Part shown: in pieces, positions 8,939-16,959 of the stretch | How positions within the stretch are numbered: the stretch's first letter is position 1 | Layout: the number at the start of each line of letters is the position of its first letter | DNA from: CAG-273 sp963929915 | GTDB lineage: Bacteria > Bacillota > Clostridia > TANB77 > CAG-508 | Direction: 5' to 3' | DNA: 49,179 nucleotides | Assembly (NCBI GenBank): GCA_963929915.1 | Contig: CAWVJY010000004.1 | Span: forward strand, 1-49,179 | Translations under genes and position numbers: made by a program | Notes under the pieces: generated by a model | What the model saw: the letters and a program-made list of their open reading frames with translations, nothing else | Databases searched by the model: none | Told to the model about the DNA's origin: nothing

Positions 8939-10318
8939 CAGGATAAAGACATGAAAAAATTTTTTCGGATGACGTATCCTTTGAAACAAGTTAATTAGAG
9001 ACGATTGTTGTACTCAAATTACGTAGTGTTTTGAATATCTCAATTGTCTCTTTTTCTACGTTTCTTGATATGTCTTTTCTTATTCTCTTTAAGCTCTTAT
9101 TTTTCTGCTTTTTTACTTCGTTTAGTATTGTTAGGCAGAATTTCTTTATTATTTGTAGATTAAATAGAGCTTTCTTATTCATTGTTGTATTGTCATCACT
9201 TCTAAAAGTAAAATCCATCTGCCAGTGTAATTTATTCTCCACATTCCAGTGTTTTCTTATTGCATTTGAAAATTCATTTATATTCAATAGTAAACTAGAA
9301 ATGTAATACCTTTTTTCTTCTACTTTACTTCCATCTGCTTTTTCTATTGTCTTTTTTACTAATCCTATACTTTTTAATCCTTCCCATTTTTCATATTCTA
9401 CATACCATTTGATTTTTTCTGTTTGATAATATTCATATGTTATTACTGAATTATGACTTTTTTCTCTACTTAATTGGTATCCTCCTTCATATCCAGATTC
9501 TATTATGCATAATCTATCTTCATCAAAGTAATCTTCTATGTCCTGATAGAAATTTCCTTGATTTCTTTTTAGTGCTACACAATAGTCTCCTCCTTTTGAT
9601 ATTACTGCCTTTATATTTTCTTTTTGTGTATTTAATGTATCCCATGTACATATTACATTTGTTAAATCTAATCTTTTTATTACTTCTGGAATCGCCGTTA
9701 TTTCATTTGTCTTTTCTTCTATCATTTCTTGTTCTATGCACATTTGCAATTTATCTGAATATACATTTAGTACATTCAAAGGCTTTGTTTCTTTTACAAT
9801 AGTTCCTTGATTTCTTGCACTTCCTTTGTCTACTTTACCATCAAATGATAATATATCTTTAAAATACTTTTCTTCCATAAATTGTATATCTTTTATGAAT
9901 TCTACAAATATTTTATTTAGTTCATTGCTATCTAGTATACTTATTACTCTTTCATATGTTTTGGAAGATGGTACTCCACCAGTTAATTTCAAAAATGTCT
10001 TTAAAAAATCTTTTTTATCCTTTGCATAGTCAGCTATTTCTTCCCATTCATTACAATCTGCTAAAACAGCTAGTATTGTTACAACTACTATATCCCAAAC
10101 TTTATATGTTATTTTTCCCTTTTGTCTTTCATCTTTTAATATCATCGCTTTTTCCTTTAACTCTTTTAATTTTTCTTTTTCTATTTCTTCTATTTTCATT
10201 TTTTCTTTTGCTCCATTTCGATGATATTATATCGTATTTTTATATGTTTGGCTATTGTTTTTTATTGATTTTTTCAATTGTTCAGCGTTTTAAAAATTTT
10301 TTTCATGTCTTTATCCTG
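8939..10318 (-). mobile_element. insertion sequence, ISAs1 family (1380 bp)
   Basis: The element is bounded by inverted repeats beginning CAGGATAAAGACATG at 8939 and the complement ending at 10318. The match continues through an A/T run for about 25 bases with one indel. A 9-bp direct repeat TTATAGGAA flanks it exactly, as expected from transposition. It contains one intact transposase gene. It sits upstream of the vWA gene, about 70 bp from that gene's start, and may have displaced its promoter region. Confidence 0.88.
8991..10199 (-). CDS. ISAs1-family transposase
   Basis: This 402-residue DDE transposase has the ISAs1 arrangement. The N-terminal helical domain is followed by LSFDGKVDKGSARNQG (first catalytic Asp), ICTWDTLNTQ (second Asp) and VENKLHWQMDFTFRSDD (catalytic Glu region). 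The frame is complete, and the flanking ends and target duplication are intact, so the element may be active. The start ATG 10199 is preceded by GGAG. Several Leu/Phe-rich antisense frames opposite it are shadows. Confidence 0.92.
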   Translation of the reverse strand: MKIEEIEKEKLKELKEKAMILKDERQKGKITYKVWDIVVVTILAVLADCNEWEEIADYAKDKKDFLKTFLKLTGGVPSSKTYERVISILDSNELNKIFVEFIKDIQFMEEKYFKDILSFDGKVDKGSARNQGTIVKETKPLNVLNVYSDKLQMCIEQEMIEEKTNEITAIPEVIKRLDLTNVICTWDTLNTQKENIKAVISKGGDYCVALKRNQGNFYQDIEDYFDEDRLCIIESGYEGGYQLSREKSHNSVITYEYYQTEKIKWYVEYEKWEGLKSIGLVKKTIEKADGSKVEEKRYYISSLLLNINEFSNAIRKHWNVENKLHWQMDFTFRSDDNTTMNKKALFNLQIIKKFCLTILNEVKKQKNKSLKRIRKDISRNVEKETIEIFKTLRNLSTTIVSN

Positions 10319-10327
10319 TTATAGGAA
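10319..10327. repeat. target-site duplication, right copy
   Basis: TTATAGGAA directly after the right inverted repeat, identical to 8930-8938. Confidence 0.8.
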
Positions 10328-10447
10328 GCAAGAAAAAAATTTAAAGAAGAAAACTAAGAAAATGCTAGAAATAAAGAAAATATCAGATCGTAATAATTTT
10401 GTAACAAAAACGTAACAAAAATTTAATATTGAAAAAAATAAAAGTAG

Positions 10448-10476
10448 TTGTCAAAATAATACGTAGATGATAAAAT
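10448..10476 (+). promoter_or_regulatory. sigma-A-type promoter
   Basis: TTGTCA, 17-nt spacer, TAAAAT, followed by AAAGGAG. It is placed to drive the small leader ORF and possibly the large prepilin-like gene. Confidence 0.55.
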
Positions 10477-10502
10477 AAATAAAAAAACAAAGGAGAAATA
10501 AG

Positions 10503-10661
10503 TTGAACCAGCAAAAGCCTGAAATAGTAAGAGAGAGAGTAACATTTAAGCCAACTAAAAAAGGCTTATTTGTTGTACCTAAAATATATAATAAGAATAA
10601 AAATGTAAGAGATGAATTATGTAAAAAAATACATAATTCATCTTCTTTTTTCTTTACGTAG
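10503..10661 (+). CDS. small ORF, leader-like peptide of the prepilin locus
   Basis: AAAGGAG and a TTG start open a 52-codon frame beginning LNQQKPEIVRERVTFKPTKK. The stretch GAAAT(A/T)GTAAGAGAGAGA, coding EIVRER, is shared with the start of the second prepilin-like gene at 30145. The last third of this ORF runs through a terminator hairpin (10610-10643), which is unusual for a real protein end. It could be a leader peptide coupled to attenuation. Alternatively it is the truncated 5' end of a lost prepilin-like gene, since KKGLFVV sits where KRGITLIALVV would be. Confidence 0.45.
   Translation: MNQQKPEIVRERVTFKPTKKGLFVVPKIYNKNKNVRDELCKKIHNSSSFFFT
10610..10656 (+). terminator. intrinsic terminator ahead of the 910-residue gene
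   Basis: A perfect 14-bp stem (AGATGAATTATGTA and complement, A-rich loop) is followed by TCTTCTTTTTTCTTT. It lies inside the 3' part of the small ORF and upstream of the large gene at 10808, so it may act as an attenuator. Confidence 0.75.
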
Positions 10662-10807
10662 AAATAAACAAATAGAATAGTGAAATATAAAAATATAAAA
10701 AACAATAAAAATTATAAAAGTATAGAATTACTAATAATGAGCTAAAAGTTAAGATTCAAATACTTAAAAATAAACAAGAACAATTTATTAAGGGGGAAGC
10801 AAAAGAA

Positions 10808-13540
10808 ATGAAAGATACACAAGAAAACTATAAAATAAGAAGCAAAAGTAAAGAAAATCACATAACAAAAACAAAAAAAACACAAGAATATTGGGGTTTG
10901 ACAAATAACTTGCGCAAAGAAAAAAATGGAATAACATTAATAGCACTAGTAGTAACAATAGTAGTGTTATTAATCTTAGCAGGAATAACAATGAATATGT
11001 TATTTAATAATGGAGGATTATTTGAAATAGCAAATCAAGGAAAGCCAGCATATGAAATAGGAGCATTAAAAGATAGGATAAATAATGTGATAGCAGATTG
11101 GTATATAGATAAAGGGATAGATTCAACCACCAAAATAGATGAATTATGGGACAAAATGGTAGCTGATGATATTATAGATAATCCAGAAGAGGATGTAGAA
11201 GGACCAGAAAAAGAAGGAGACTATGACTCTTATGATATTTCTACAAATGAAGGATATATAGTAGAAATATTAGTAACACCAGATGGAGAAATAATAATAG
11301 GAGATGTAATAGAAGGAGATGGACTACCACCAAAAATAGAAGAAGTAAAGACAAGCCCAACGAGTAATAGCATAGCAGTAGAAGTAACAATGAAAAGATT
11401 TGAAAATGGAACAATAAGTTATTATTATAAAAAGGAAACAGAAAAGGAAGAAGAATATAAAAAATTAAAAGAAGAAGTAACAGATTTAACAGCAGACTTT
11501 ACAGGATTAGAACAAAATGTAGTATATAATATAAAAATAGTAGCAAAAAATGAAAACGGAAGTACAGAAAAAGTAGTTAAAGAAATAACCGGAGAACTAA
11601 AAGGAAGCATAAGCCAAAAAGGAGAAACAGAATGGAATAATGGAAAAGCAACCATACATTTAGAAACAGAAACACAAAATGTAAGTATAATGTATCAAAT
11701 AAATGGAATAGAAGGAAGCTATTTGCCATATAACGATGAACAAGGAATAACAGGATTAGAGCATGGAGATAAAGTATATGCAGTATTAAGTGATGGAAGT
11801 AATATAACAGATTATACAAGTATAGATATAATAGATGGAAAAAATCCAACAGTAACAGTAAGTAAAAAAACAGTAACAACAAATAGTATACAAGTACAAG
11901 TAAGTAGTAGTGATGCAGAATGGGGAATGCCAAGTGTAGTAACATATAACTATTATATAAAAACAACAGGAGGTAGCTATTCAACAACAGCAACCCATAC
12001 AGGAACAGAAACAAGTTATACATTTACAGGATTAACCCAAAATATAAGTTATGACGTAAAAGTAACAACAAGTGATAAAGCAGGAAACGTAGGAGAAGGA
12101 GAAGCAAAAAATATAACAACAGAAACAGTAGGAGGGGCAACCGGAGATTTACAAGAAGGAAATATAATAGCAAGTGAACCAACATGGAGTGGAGGACAAG
12201 CAAGTATAACCTTAAGTAAAGGAAAAGGAGTAGCAAGTAACTTAAGTATAGAATATCAAGTAGGAGGAGTAGAAGAAGGAAAGTGGACAACAGGAACAAG
12301 TGTAACAGGACTAAGCCATAATAGTATAGTATATGCAAGACTAACAGATGGAGTAAATAAAGGAAGCTATGCAAGTGTAACAATATTAGATGGAGTAAAT
12401 CCACAACAAGCAACAATAAGTTTAAGTGGTACAAGTACAACAACAACAGGAAGTGTAACAGCAACAGTAACACATAAAGATAATGAAAGTGGAGTAAAAA
12501 TAGCAAGTTGTAAATGGGTATATAATACAACAAGTAGTAAAATAGGAACAAATGCAAGTAGTTATACAAATACATTTAGTAGTAATGGACAAACAATAAC
12601 ATTAAGTGCAAGTAGTGTAGGAACATATTATTTACATGTCTTAACAGTAGATAAAGCAGGAAGAACAACAGAAACAGTATCACCAGGAGTAACAGTAACA
12701 CAATTAGTAACAGGAATAACAGTAAGTCCAACAAGTATAACAATAGAAGAAGGAGAAACAACACAATTAACAGCAACAATAAGTCCAAGTAATGCAAGTA
12801 ACAAAACATTAACATGGAGTAGTAATAATACTAGTGTAGCAACAGTAAGTAGTAATGGATTAGTAACAGCAAAAGCAGAAGGAACGGCAACTATAACAGT
12901 AAAGACAACAGATGGAAGCAATAAATCAGCAACAAGTAGTATAACGGTAGTTAATTCAAATGAAGCACCAACAACACCAACAGTAAACTTTAGTAGTAAA
13001 ACAACAAATTCAATAACAGTAACAGCAAAAGGAACAGATCCAGATGGAGATAACTTAACATATACTTTATATACTAGTACATCATCAAGTAGTGGATTTA
13101 CATCAAAAGCAACAAAATCTGCATCATCAGGTTCAACAGTAACATTGACAGCTTCTAATTTAAGCCAATATACTTATTATTACTATTACGTAACAGTAAC
13201 GGATGGAGAACTTACAACAACAAGTGCAACAAGTACAGCAGTAAGAACTTATTGCCCTGGAAATACAACTTACTGTCCAGGAGGAAATGATGATAGAGAA
13301 ATAACTTGTCCTACTTGTGGAGGTGGAAGATCAATATATGTTTGTTTCAATTGTGGAAGAGTGTATAGCTATAAAAATGATGGATACTGTGATACTTGTA
13401 AAAGATATTGGCTAGGTCCAGAAATATGTACAACCTGTAAAGGAGAAGGCGTAATAGAAGGAACGCCTATGCCATGTGTTCATGGATATTACAGTGCACA
13501 CTATTACTGTTCACATGGATATACTAGCCAACATGATTAA
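10808..13540 (+). CDS. prepilin-like Ig/FN3 surface protein with Cys-rich tip
   Basis: This is a 910-residue protein. A 40-residue basic leader ends in EKNG, followed by ITLIALVVTIVVLLILAGIT (from 42), a type IV prepilin-like cleavage site and helix but without the usual Glu at +5. Beyond it come several Ig/FN3-type modules, a Big_2 domain (VTGITVSPTSITIEEGE) and an FN3-like domain. The last ~100 residues hold 12 Cys, including four CxxC pairs (CPTC, CFNC, CDTC, CTTC); CPTCGGGR and CTTCKGEG are DnaJ-zinc-finger-like. Codons are strongly biased to A (AGT, ACA, GTA, ATA, GGA), unlike neighbouring genes. The middle ~300 residues are paralogous to the protein at 30145. AAGGGGGAAGC precedes the ATG. 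Confidence 0.82.
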   Translation: MKDTQENYKIRSKSKENHITKTKKTQEYWGLTNNLRKEKNGITLIALVVTIVVLLILAGITMNMLFNNGGLFEIANQGKPAYEIGALKDRINNVIADWYIDKGIDSTTKIDELWDKMVADDIIDNPEEDVEGPEKEGDYDSYDISTNEGYIVEILVTPDGEIIIGDVIEGDGLPPKIEEVKTSPTSNSIAVEVTMKRFENGTISYYYKKETEKEEEYKKLKEEVTDLTADFTGLEQNVVYNIKIVAKNENGSTEKVVKEITGELKGSISQKGETEWNNGKATIHLETETQNVSIMYQINGIEGSYLPYNDEQGITGLEHGDKVYAVLSDGSNITDYTSIDIIDGKNPTVTVSKKTVTTNSIQVQVSSSDAEWGMPSVVTYNYYIKTTGGSYSTTATHTGTETSYTFTGLTQNISYDVKVTTSDKAGNVGEGEAKNITTETVGGATGDLQEGNIIASEPTWSGGQASITLSKGKGVASNLSIEYQVGGVEEGKWTTGTSVTGLSHNSIVYARLTDGVNKGSYASVTILDGVNPQQATISLSGTSTTTTGSVTATVTHKDNESGVKIASCKWVYNTTSSKIGTNASSYTNTFSSNGQTITLSASSVGTYYLHVLTVDKAGRTTETVSPGVTVTQLVTGITVSPTSITIEEGETTQLTATISPSNASNKTLTWSSNNTSVATVSSNGLVTAKAEGTATITVKTTDGSNKSATSSITVVNSNEAPTTPTVNFSSKTTNSITVTAKGTDPDGDNLTYTLYTSTSSSSGFTSKATKSASSGSTVTLTASNLSQYTYYYYYVTVTDGELTTTSATSTAVRTYCPGNTTYCPGGNDDREITCPTCGGGRSIYVCFNCGRVYSYKNDGYCDTCKRYWLGPEICTTCKGEGVIEGTPMPCVHGYYSAHYYCSHGYTSQHD

Positions 13541-13582
13541 AATATAACTAAATATTGCTAGATATATAAAATTTAAAACTCC

Positions 13583-13645
13583 CCTTGTTTCTAATTAAAA
13601 AATGCAGTATAATATACGTGTTAGAAACAAGAGGATATTTTTATT
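13583..13645 (+). terminator. terminator after the prepilin-like gene
   Basis: CTTGTTTCTAA pairs with TTAGAAACAAG across a ~26-nt loop and is followed by a T-rich tract (GGATATTTTTATTT). Confidence 0.6.
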
Positions 13646-13985
13646 TATTCCTAAATGTTAAAAAAACAAAATTAAGACATTAAAAAAAAGCTTTCTTTCT
13701 CAGTGAGTTTTGTTAATATTATGATATGATACCTCTTAAGTCGACAGAGTAAATAAACAAAGTCAATTTAGGAGGTATTTTTGTGTGTGAAAATGTAAAA
13801 AAAATATATGAATGAATTAAATTTAAATATCATAGAAATCTATAACGAAATTATTAAATTTATAACAAAAGTGTTTATCTAAATTTACTCTTACGTAATA
13901 AGATTACTTTCTTGAGTTGTACATAAAAAAGATTAACGGACATGGAAAAAGTTAATTTTATTATATTGTTAAATGTTAGAAATGC
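13646..13985. other. gene-poor stretch with possible IS remnant
   Basis: This gap holds a hairpin (13729-13778) in which ATACCTC pairs with GGAGGTAT, so a strong ribosome binding site is sequestered. After it come GTGTGTGAAAATG and a 25-codon frame starting at 13808 (MNELNLNIIEIYNEIIKFIT...). Sequestered start signals of this kind are seen in insertion sequences, so I read this as a decayed mobile element. No full gene is present. Confidence 0.35.
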
Positions 13986-13993
13986 CATGGCAG

Positions 13994-14022
13994 TTGAAAA
14001 CTTCAATAAAATATGATATCAT
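13994..14022 (+). promoter_or_regulatory. sigma-A-type promoter for dxs
   Basis: TTGAAA, 17-nt spacer, TATCAT, located ~60 nt before the dxs start. Confidence 0.55.
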
Positions 14023-14080
14023 TGGCACAATAGTATATTACATAAAACAATAAAGTAATAAAATAAAAGGATGGGATTTA

Positions 14081-16042
14081 TTGAAAACAATAGAACATAT
14101 TAAAAAGACAGAAAAGAGAGAAAAAACAGCAAATACAGAAGAAATAGAAAATAAAAAAGAGGCAGAAGAAAAACAAAAATTAGAAAGTATCTGCTCACCA
14201 GTACAATTAAGAAAATTAAGCTTAGAAGAAAAAGAAAATTTAGCAGAAGAATTAAGGCAAGAACTATTAGAAACAGTTTCTAAAACAGGTGGACATTTGG
14301 CTTCTAATTTAGGAGTAGTGGAGCTTACCATTGCACTTCATAGCTGTTTTGATACGCCAAAAGATAAAATTATCTGGGATGTAGGGCATCAGACCTATAT
14401 TCATAAAATGCTAACAGGTAGAAGAGAGAAAATGGAAACTTTAAGGCAGTTAAATGGTCTTTCAGGTTTTCCAAAAACATGTGAATCTGAATATGATTGT
14501 TTTGAAACAGGCCACAGCAGTACTTCTATTTCTGCAGCTTTAGGAATGGCAAGGGCAAGAGATATAAAAAAAGAAGATTATCATGTAATAGCAGTAATTG
14601 GAGATGGAGCTTTAACAGGTGGAATGGCATTAGAAGCTTTAAATGATGCAGGGTGTAGTAAAACAAATTTGATTGTTATTTTAAATGATAACGAAATGAG
14701 TATTTCTAAAAATGTAGGTGGTATTTCTAACTTTTTAACTAAATTAAGATTGAGAAAAAGCTATAAAAAATCAAATGCCTATATTAAAAAATTAGTCAAA
14801 AAATTACCAGGAGATTTAGGAGATAACATTATTCATTTTGTAAGAAAGTTAAAGAATGGATTAAAACAATTAATTATTCCTAATATGCTTTTTGAAGAAC
14901 TTGGATTTTGCTATTTAGGACCAGTAGATGGACATAACATAGAAAAACTGGAAGATATTCTACAAAAAGCAAAAAGGCAAGAAGGACCAGTATTAATCCA
15001 TGTTTTGACAACAAAAGGGAAAGGCTATATCCCCGCAGAAACTAATCCAGACCGTTACCATAGCACTTCTAGTTTTGATTTAGTTACAGGAGAGTCAAAA
15101 AGTAAAAAGCAAAAAGACTATTCTGCAGCTTTTGGAGAAATAATAACAAAACTTGCCAAAGAAAATAACAATATTGTAGCAATTACTGCTGCTATGAAAG
15201 ACGGTACAGGTCTTACCAAATTTGCTAAACAGTATCCTAACAGATTTTTTGATGTAGGAATTGCAGAACAACATGCTTTAACAATGGCAGCCGGAATGGC
15301 AAAAGAAGGACTAAAACCAATAGTATCTATTTATTCCTCTTTTTATCAAAGAGGGTATGACCAAATTATTCATGATATTGCTATGCAAAAATTACCAGTA
15401 GTATTATGCATAGATAGGGCAGGAATTGTAGGAAATGACGGAGAAACACATCAAGGTATTTTTGATTTGGCTTTTTTAAACTTGGTTCCAAATTTAACCA
15501 TTATGGCACCAAAAGATTTTATAGAATTAGAACAGATGTTAACTTATGCTGTAAAGCAAAATTTTCCAGTAGCGATTCGTTATCCAAGAGGTGGGGAAGA
15601 TAAAGAGATTATTTTTCAAAAGCATGAAGAAATAGTAACAGGAAAAGCAGAAATCTTAAAACAAGGAAAAGATGTTACGATTTTAGCAATTGGAAAAATG
15701 GTGGCAAGAGCAGAAAAAATAGCAGAAGAATTACAAAAAGAAGCAATAGAAGCAGAAATAATTAATGCTAGATTTTTGAAGCCATTGGATGAAGAAACTA
15801 TTCTAAAATCTATAGAAAAAACAAAAAAAGTAGTAACTATAGAAGATGGAATTTGTGAAGGTGGCTTAGCAACTGTTACCTTAGAATGTATACAAAAACA
15901 TGATTGCCAAAATATAAAAATAAGAAATTTTGGCTATCCAGATGAGTTTATTAAACATGGAAAAGTAGAAGAAATAGAAAAGATATATGGGTTAGATAAA
16001 GAAACTATTAAAAAAGAAATAGAAAAAATACACTCTAACTAA
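14081..16042 (+). CDS. dxs: 1-deoxy-D-xylulose-5-phosphate synthase
   Basis: Dxs is the thiamine-diphosphate enzyme that condenses pyruvate with glyceraldehyde 3-phosphate, the first step of the MEP isoprenoid pathway. At 653 residues it is slightly longer than usual because of a charged Lys/Glu-rich N-terminal extension of ~40 residues. Visible motifs are SKTGGHLASNLG, WDVGHQTYIHKMLTGR, the cofactor motif GDGALTGGMALEALNDAG, the pyrimidine-domain Glu in DVGIAEQHALTMAAG, and the C-terminal transketolase domain. It starts with TTG after AAAGGATGGGA. A YlmH-like gene follows at 68 nt. Confidence 0.96.
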   Translation: MKTIEHIKKTEKREKTANTEEIENKKEAEEKQKLESICSPVQLRKLSLEEKENLAEELRQELLETVSKTGGHLASNLGVVELTIALHSCFDTPKDKIIWDVGHQTYIHKMLTGRREKMETLRQLNGLSGFPKTCESEYDCFETGHSSTSISAALGMARARDIKKEDYHVIAVIGDGALTGGMALEALNDAGCSKTNLIVILNDNEMSISKNVGGISNFLTKLRLRKSYKKSNAYIKKLVKKLPGDLGDNIIHFVRKLKNGLKQLIIPNMLFEELGFCYLGPVDGHNIEKLEDILQKAKRQEGPVLIHVLTTKGKGYIPAETNPDRYHSTSSFDLVTGESKSKKQKDYSAAFGEIITKLAKENNNIVAITAAMKDGTGLTKFAKQYPNRFFDVGIAEQHALTMAAGMAKEGLKPIVSIYSSFYQRGYDQIIHDIAMQKLPVVLCIDRAGIVGNDGETHQGIFDLAFLNLVPNLTIMAPKDFIELEQMLTYAVKQNFPVAIRYPRGGEDKEIIFQKHEEIVTGKAEILKQGKDVTILAIGKMVARAEKIAEELQKEAIEAEIINARFLKPLDEETILKSIEKTKKVVTIEDGICEGGLATVTLECIQKHDCQNIKIRNFGYPDEFIKHGKVEEIEKIYGLDKETIKKEIEKIHSN

Positions 16043-16110
16043 AAATAAATTAGGATAAAAATAAAAGATTAAATAAAAAGAAAGGTTAAAAGATATAAAA
16101 TACAATTAAA

Positions 16111-16914
16111 ATGGAAAAGCAAGAATTATTAAAACAATTTACAAAACCAGAAGATAAGTTATTAGTATCTAAAATTTATGACAAAATAAAGTTTACACAT
16201 ACTAGAAATCAAATACAAACTACTTCTTTTTTAGATGGCTATGAACAAACAGTAGTAGAAAAATTTCTAAAACTTTGCCAAGAAAAAAACTTTTTGTTAG
16301 AAGGTGGTTTTTCAGAAGCGGAAAGAAAAATGCTATTTTTATTTCCAGATAAATTAGAAGATAAAGCATCTATTTTTGTTAAGAACTTTATAAAAGTAAT
16401 TGGAATTACTTTGCCAAAAGAATTGCAAGGAACTTATCATCATAGAGAATACTTGGGCGGACTTATGAAACTAGGTGTAGAACGTGAAAAAATAGGAGAT
16501 ATTATCGTAAATGAGCAAGGAGCAGATATATTAGTACAAAGTGATATTGTCTCTTTTTTCCTTAGTCATTTACCAGATTTAACTAGATTCCAAAAAGCAC
16601 AAATTGTAGAAAAAGAAATTACAGAGTTAAAAATTGAGCAAACGAAAAAAGAAAGTATGGTAATTTTAGTTCCACAATTGAGGCTAGATGTTGTATTATC
16701 TGAAATATTGCATTTATCTAGAAGCAAAGCGAGTGACTTTATTGAACAAGAAAGAGTTTTTGTAAATTATGAATTAAAAACCAAAAATGCTACTACTTTA
16801 AAACAAGGGGATATTTTAACTATACGAGGAAAAGGAAAATATGAAATAGGAGAAATACTTTCTCAAACAGCAAAAGGAAAACTTAGATTAGAAGTAAAAA
16901 AATATGTTTCTTAG
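16111..16914 (+). CDS. ylmH: YlmH-like S4-domain RNA-binding protein
   Basis: The protein has 267 residues. The N-terminal two thirds resembles YlmH (GGFSEAERKMLFLFPD, EYLGGLMKLGVEREKIGDI). The C-terminal S4 domain (about 190-255) shows RLDVVLSEILHLSRSKASDFI. YlmH-type proteins bind RNA or ribosomes and are usually found near division genes; here the gene sits between dxs and dinB. No clear ribosome binding site precedes the ATG, so the exact start is less certain than the identity. Confidence 0.85.
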   Translation: MEKQELLKQFTKPEDKLLVSKIYDKIKFTHTRNQIQTTSFLDGYEQTVVEKFLKLCQEKNFLLEGGFSEAERKMLFLFPDKLEDKASIFVKNFIKVIGITLPKELQGTYHHREYLGGLMKLGVEREKIGDIIVNEQGADILVQSDIVSFFLSHLPDLTRFQKAQIVEKEITELKIEQTKKESMVILVPQLRLDVVLSEILHLSRSKASDFIEQERVFVNYELKTKNATTLKQGDILTIRGKGKYEIGEILSQTAKGKLRLEVKKYVS

Positions 16915-16922
16915 TAAGTACC

Positions 16923-16951
16923 TTGACAAACAAAAACATTTGTTTTATAAT
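16923..16951 (+). promoter_or_regulatory. consensus promoter with operator-like palindrome, dinB
   Basis: TTGACA, 17-nt spacer and TATAAT make a perfect sigma-A promoter. The spacer contains AACAAA-N4-TTTGTT, an inverted repeat well placed for a repressor. SOS control of dinB would make a LexA-type site attractive, but the sequence is not the classical GAAC-N4-GTTC. Confidence 0.75.
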
Positions 16952-16959
16952 TGCTTTAG

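Noticed and set aside
10503..10661. The 52-codon ORF as an independent functional protein
   Set aside because: Its last third is formed by a terminator hairpin, so a leader peptide or truncated paralogue is more likely. It is kept as a low-confidence feature.
11577..12921. Long Leu/Tyr-rich frames on the minus strand opposite the 910-residue gene
   Set aside because: They are antisense shadows of repetitive AGT/ACA/GTA codons, without ribosome binding sites or recognisable motifs.
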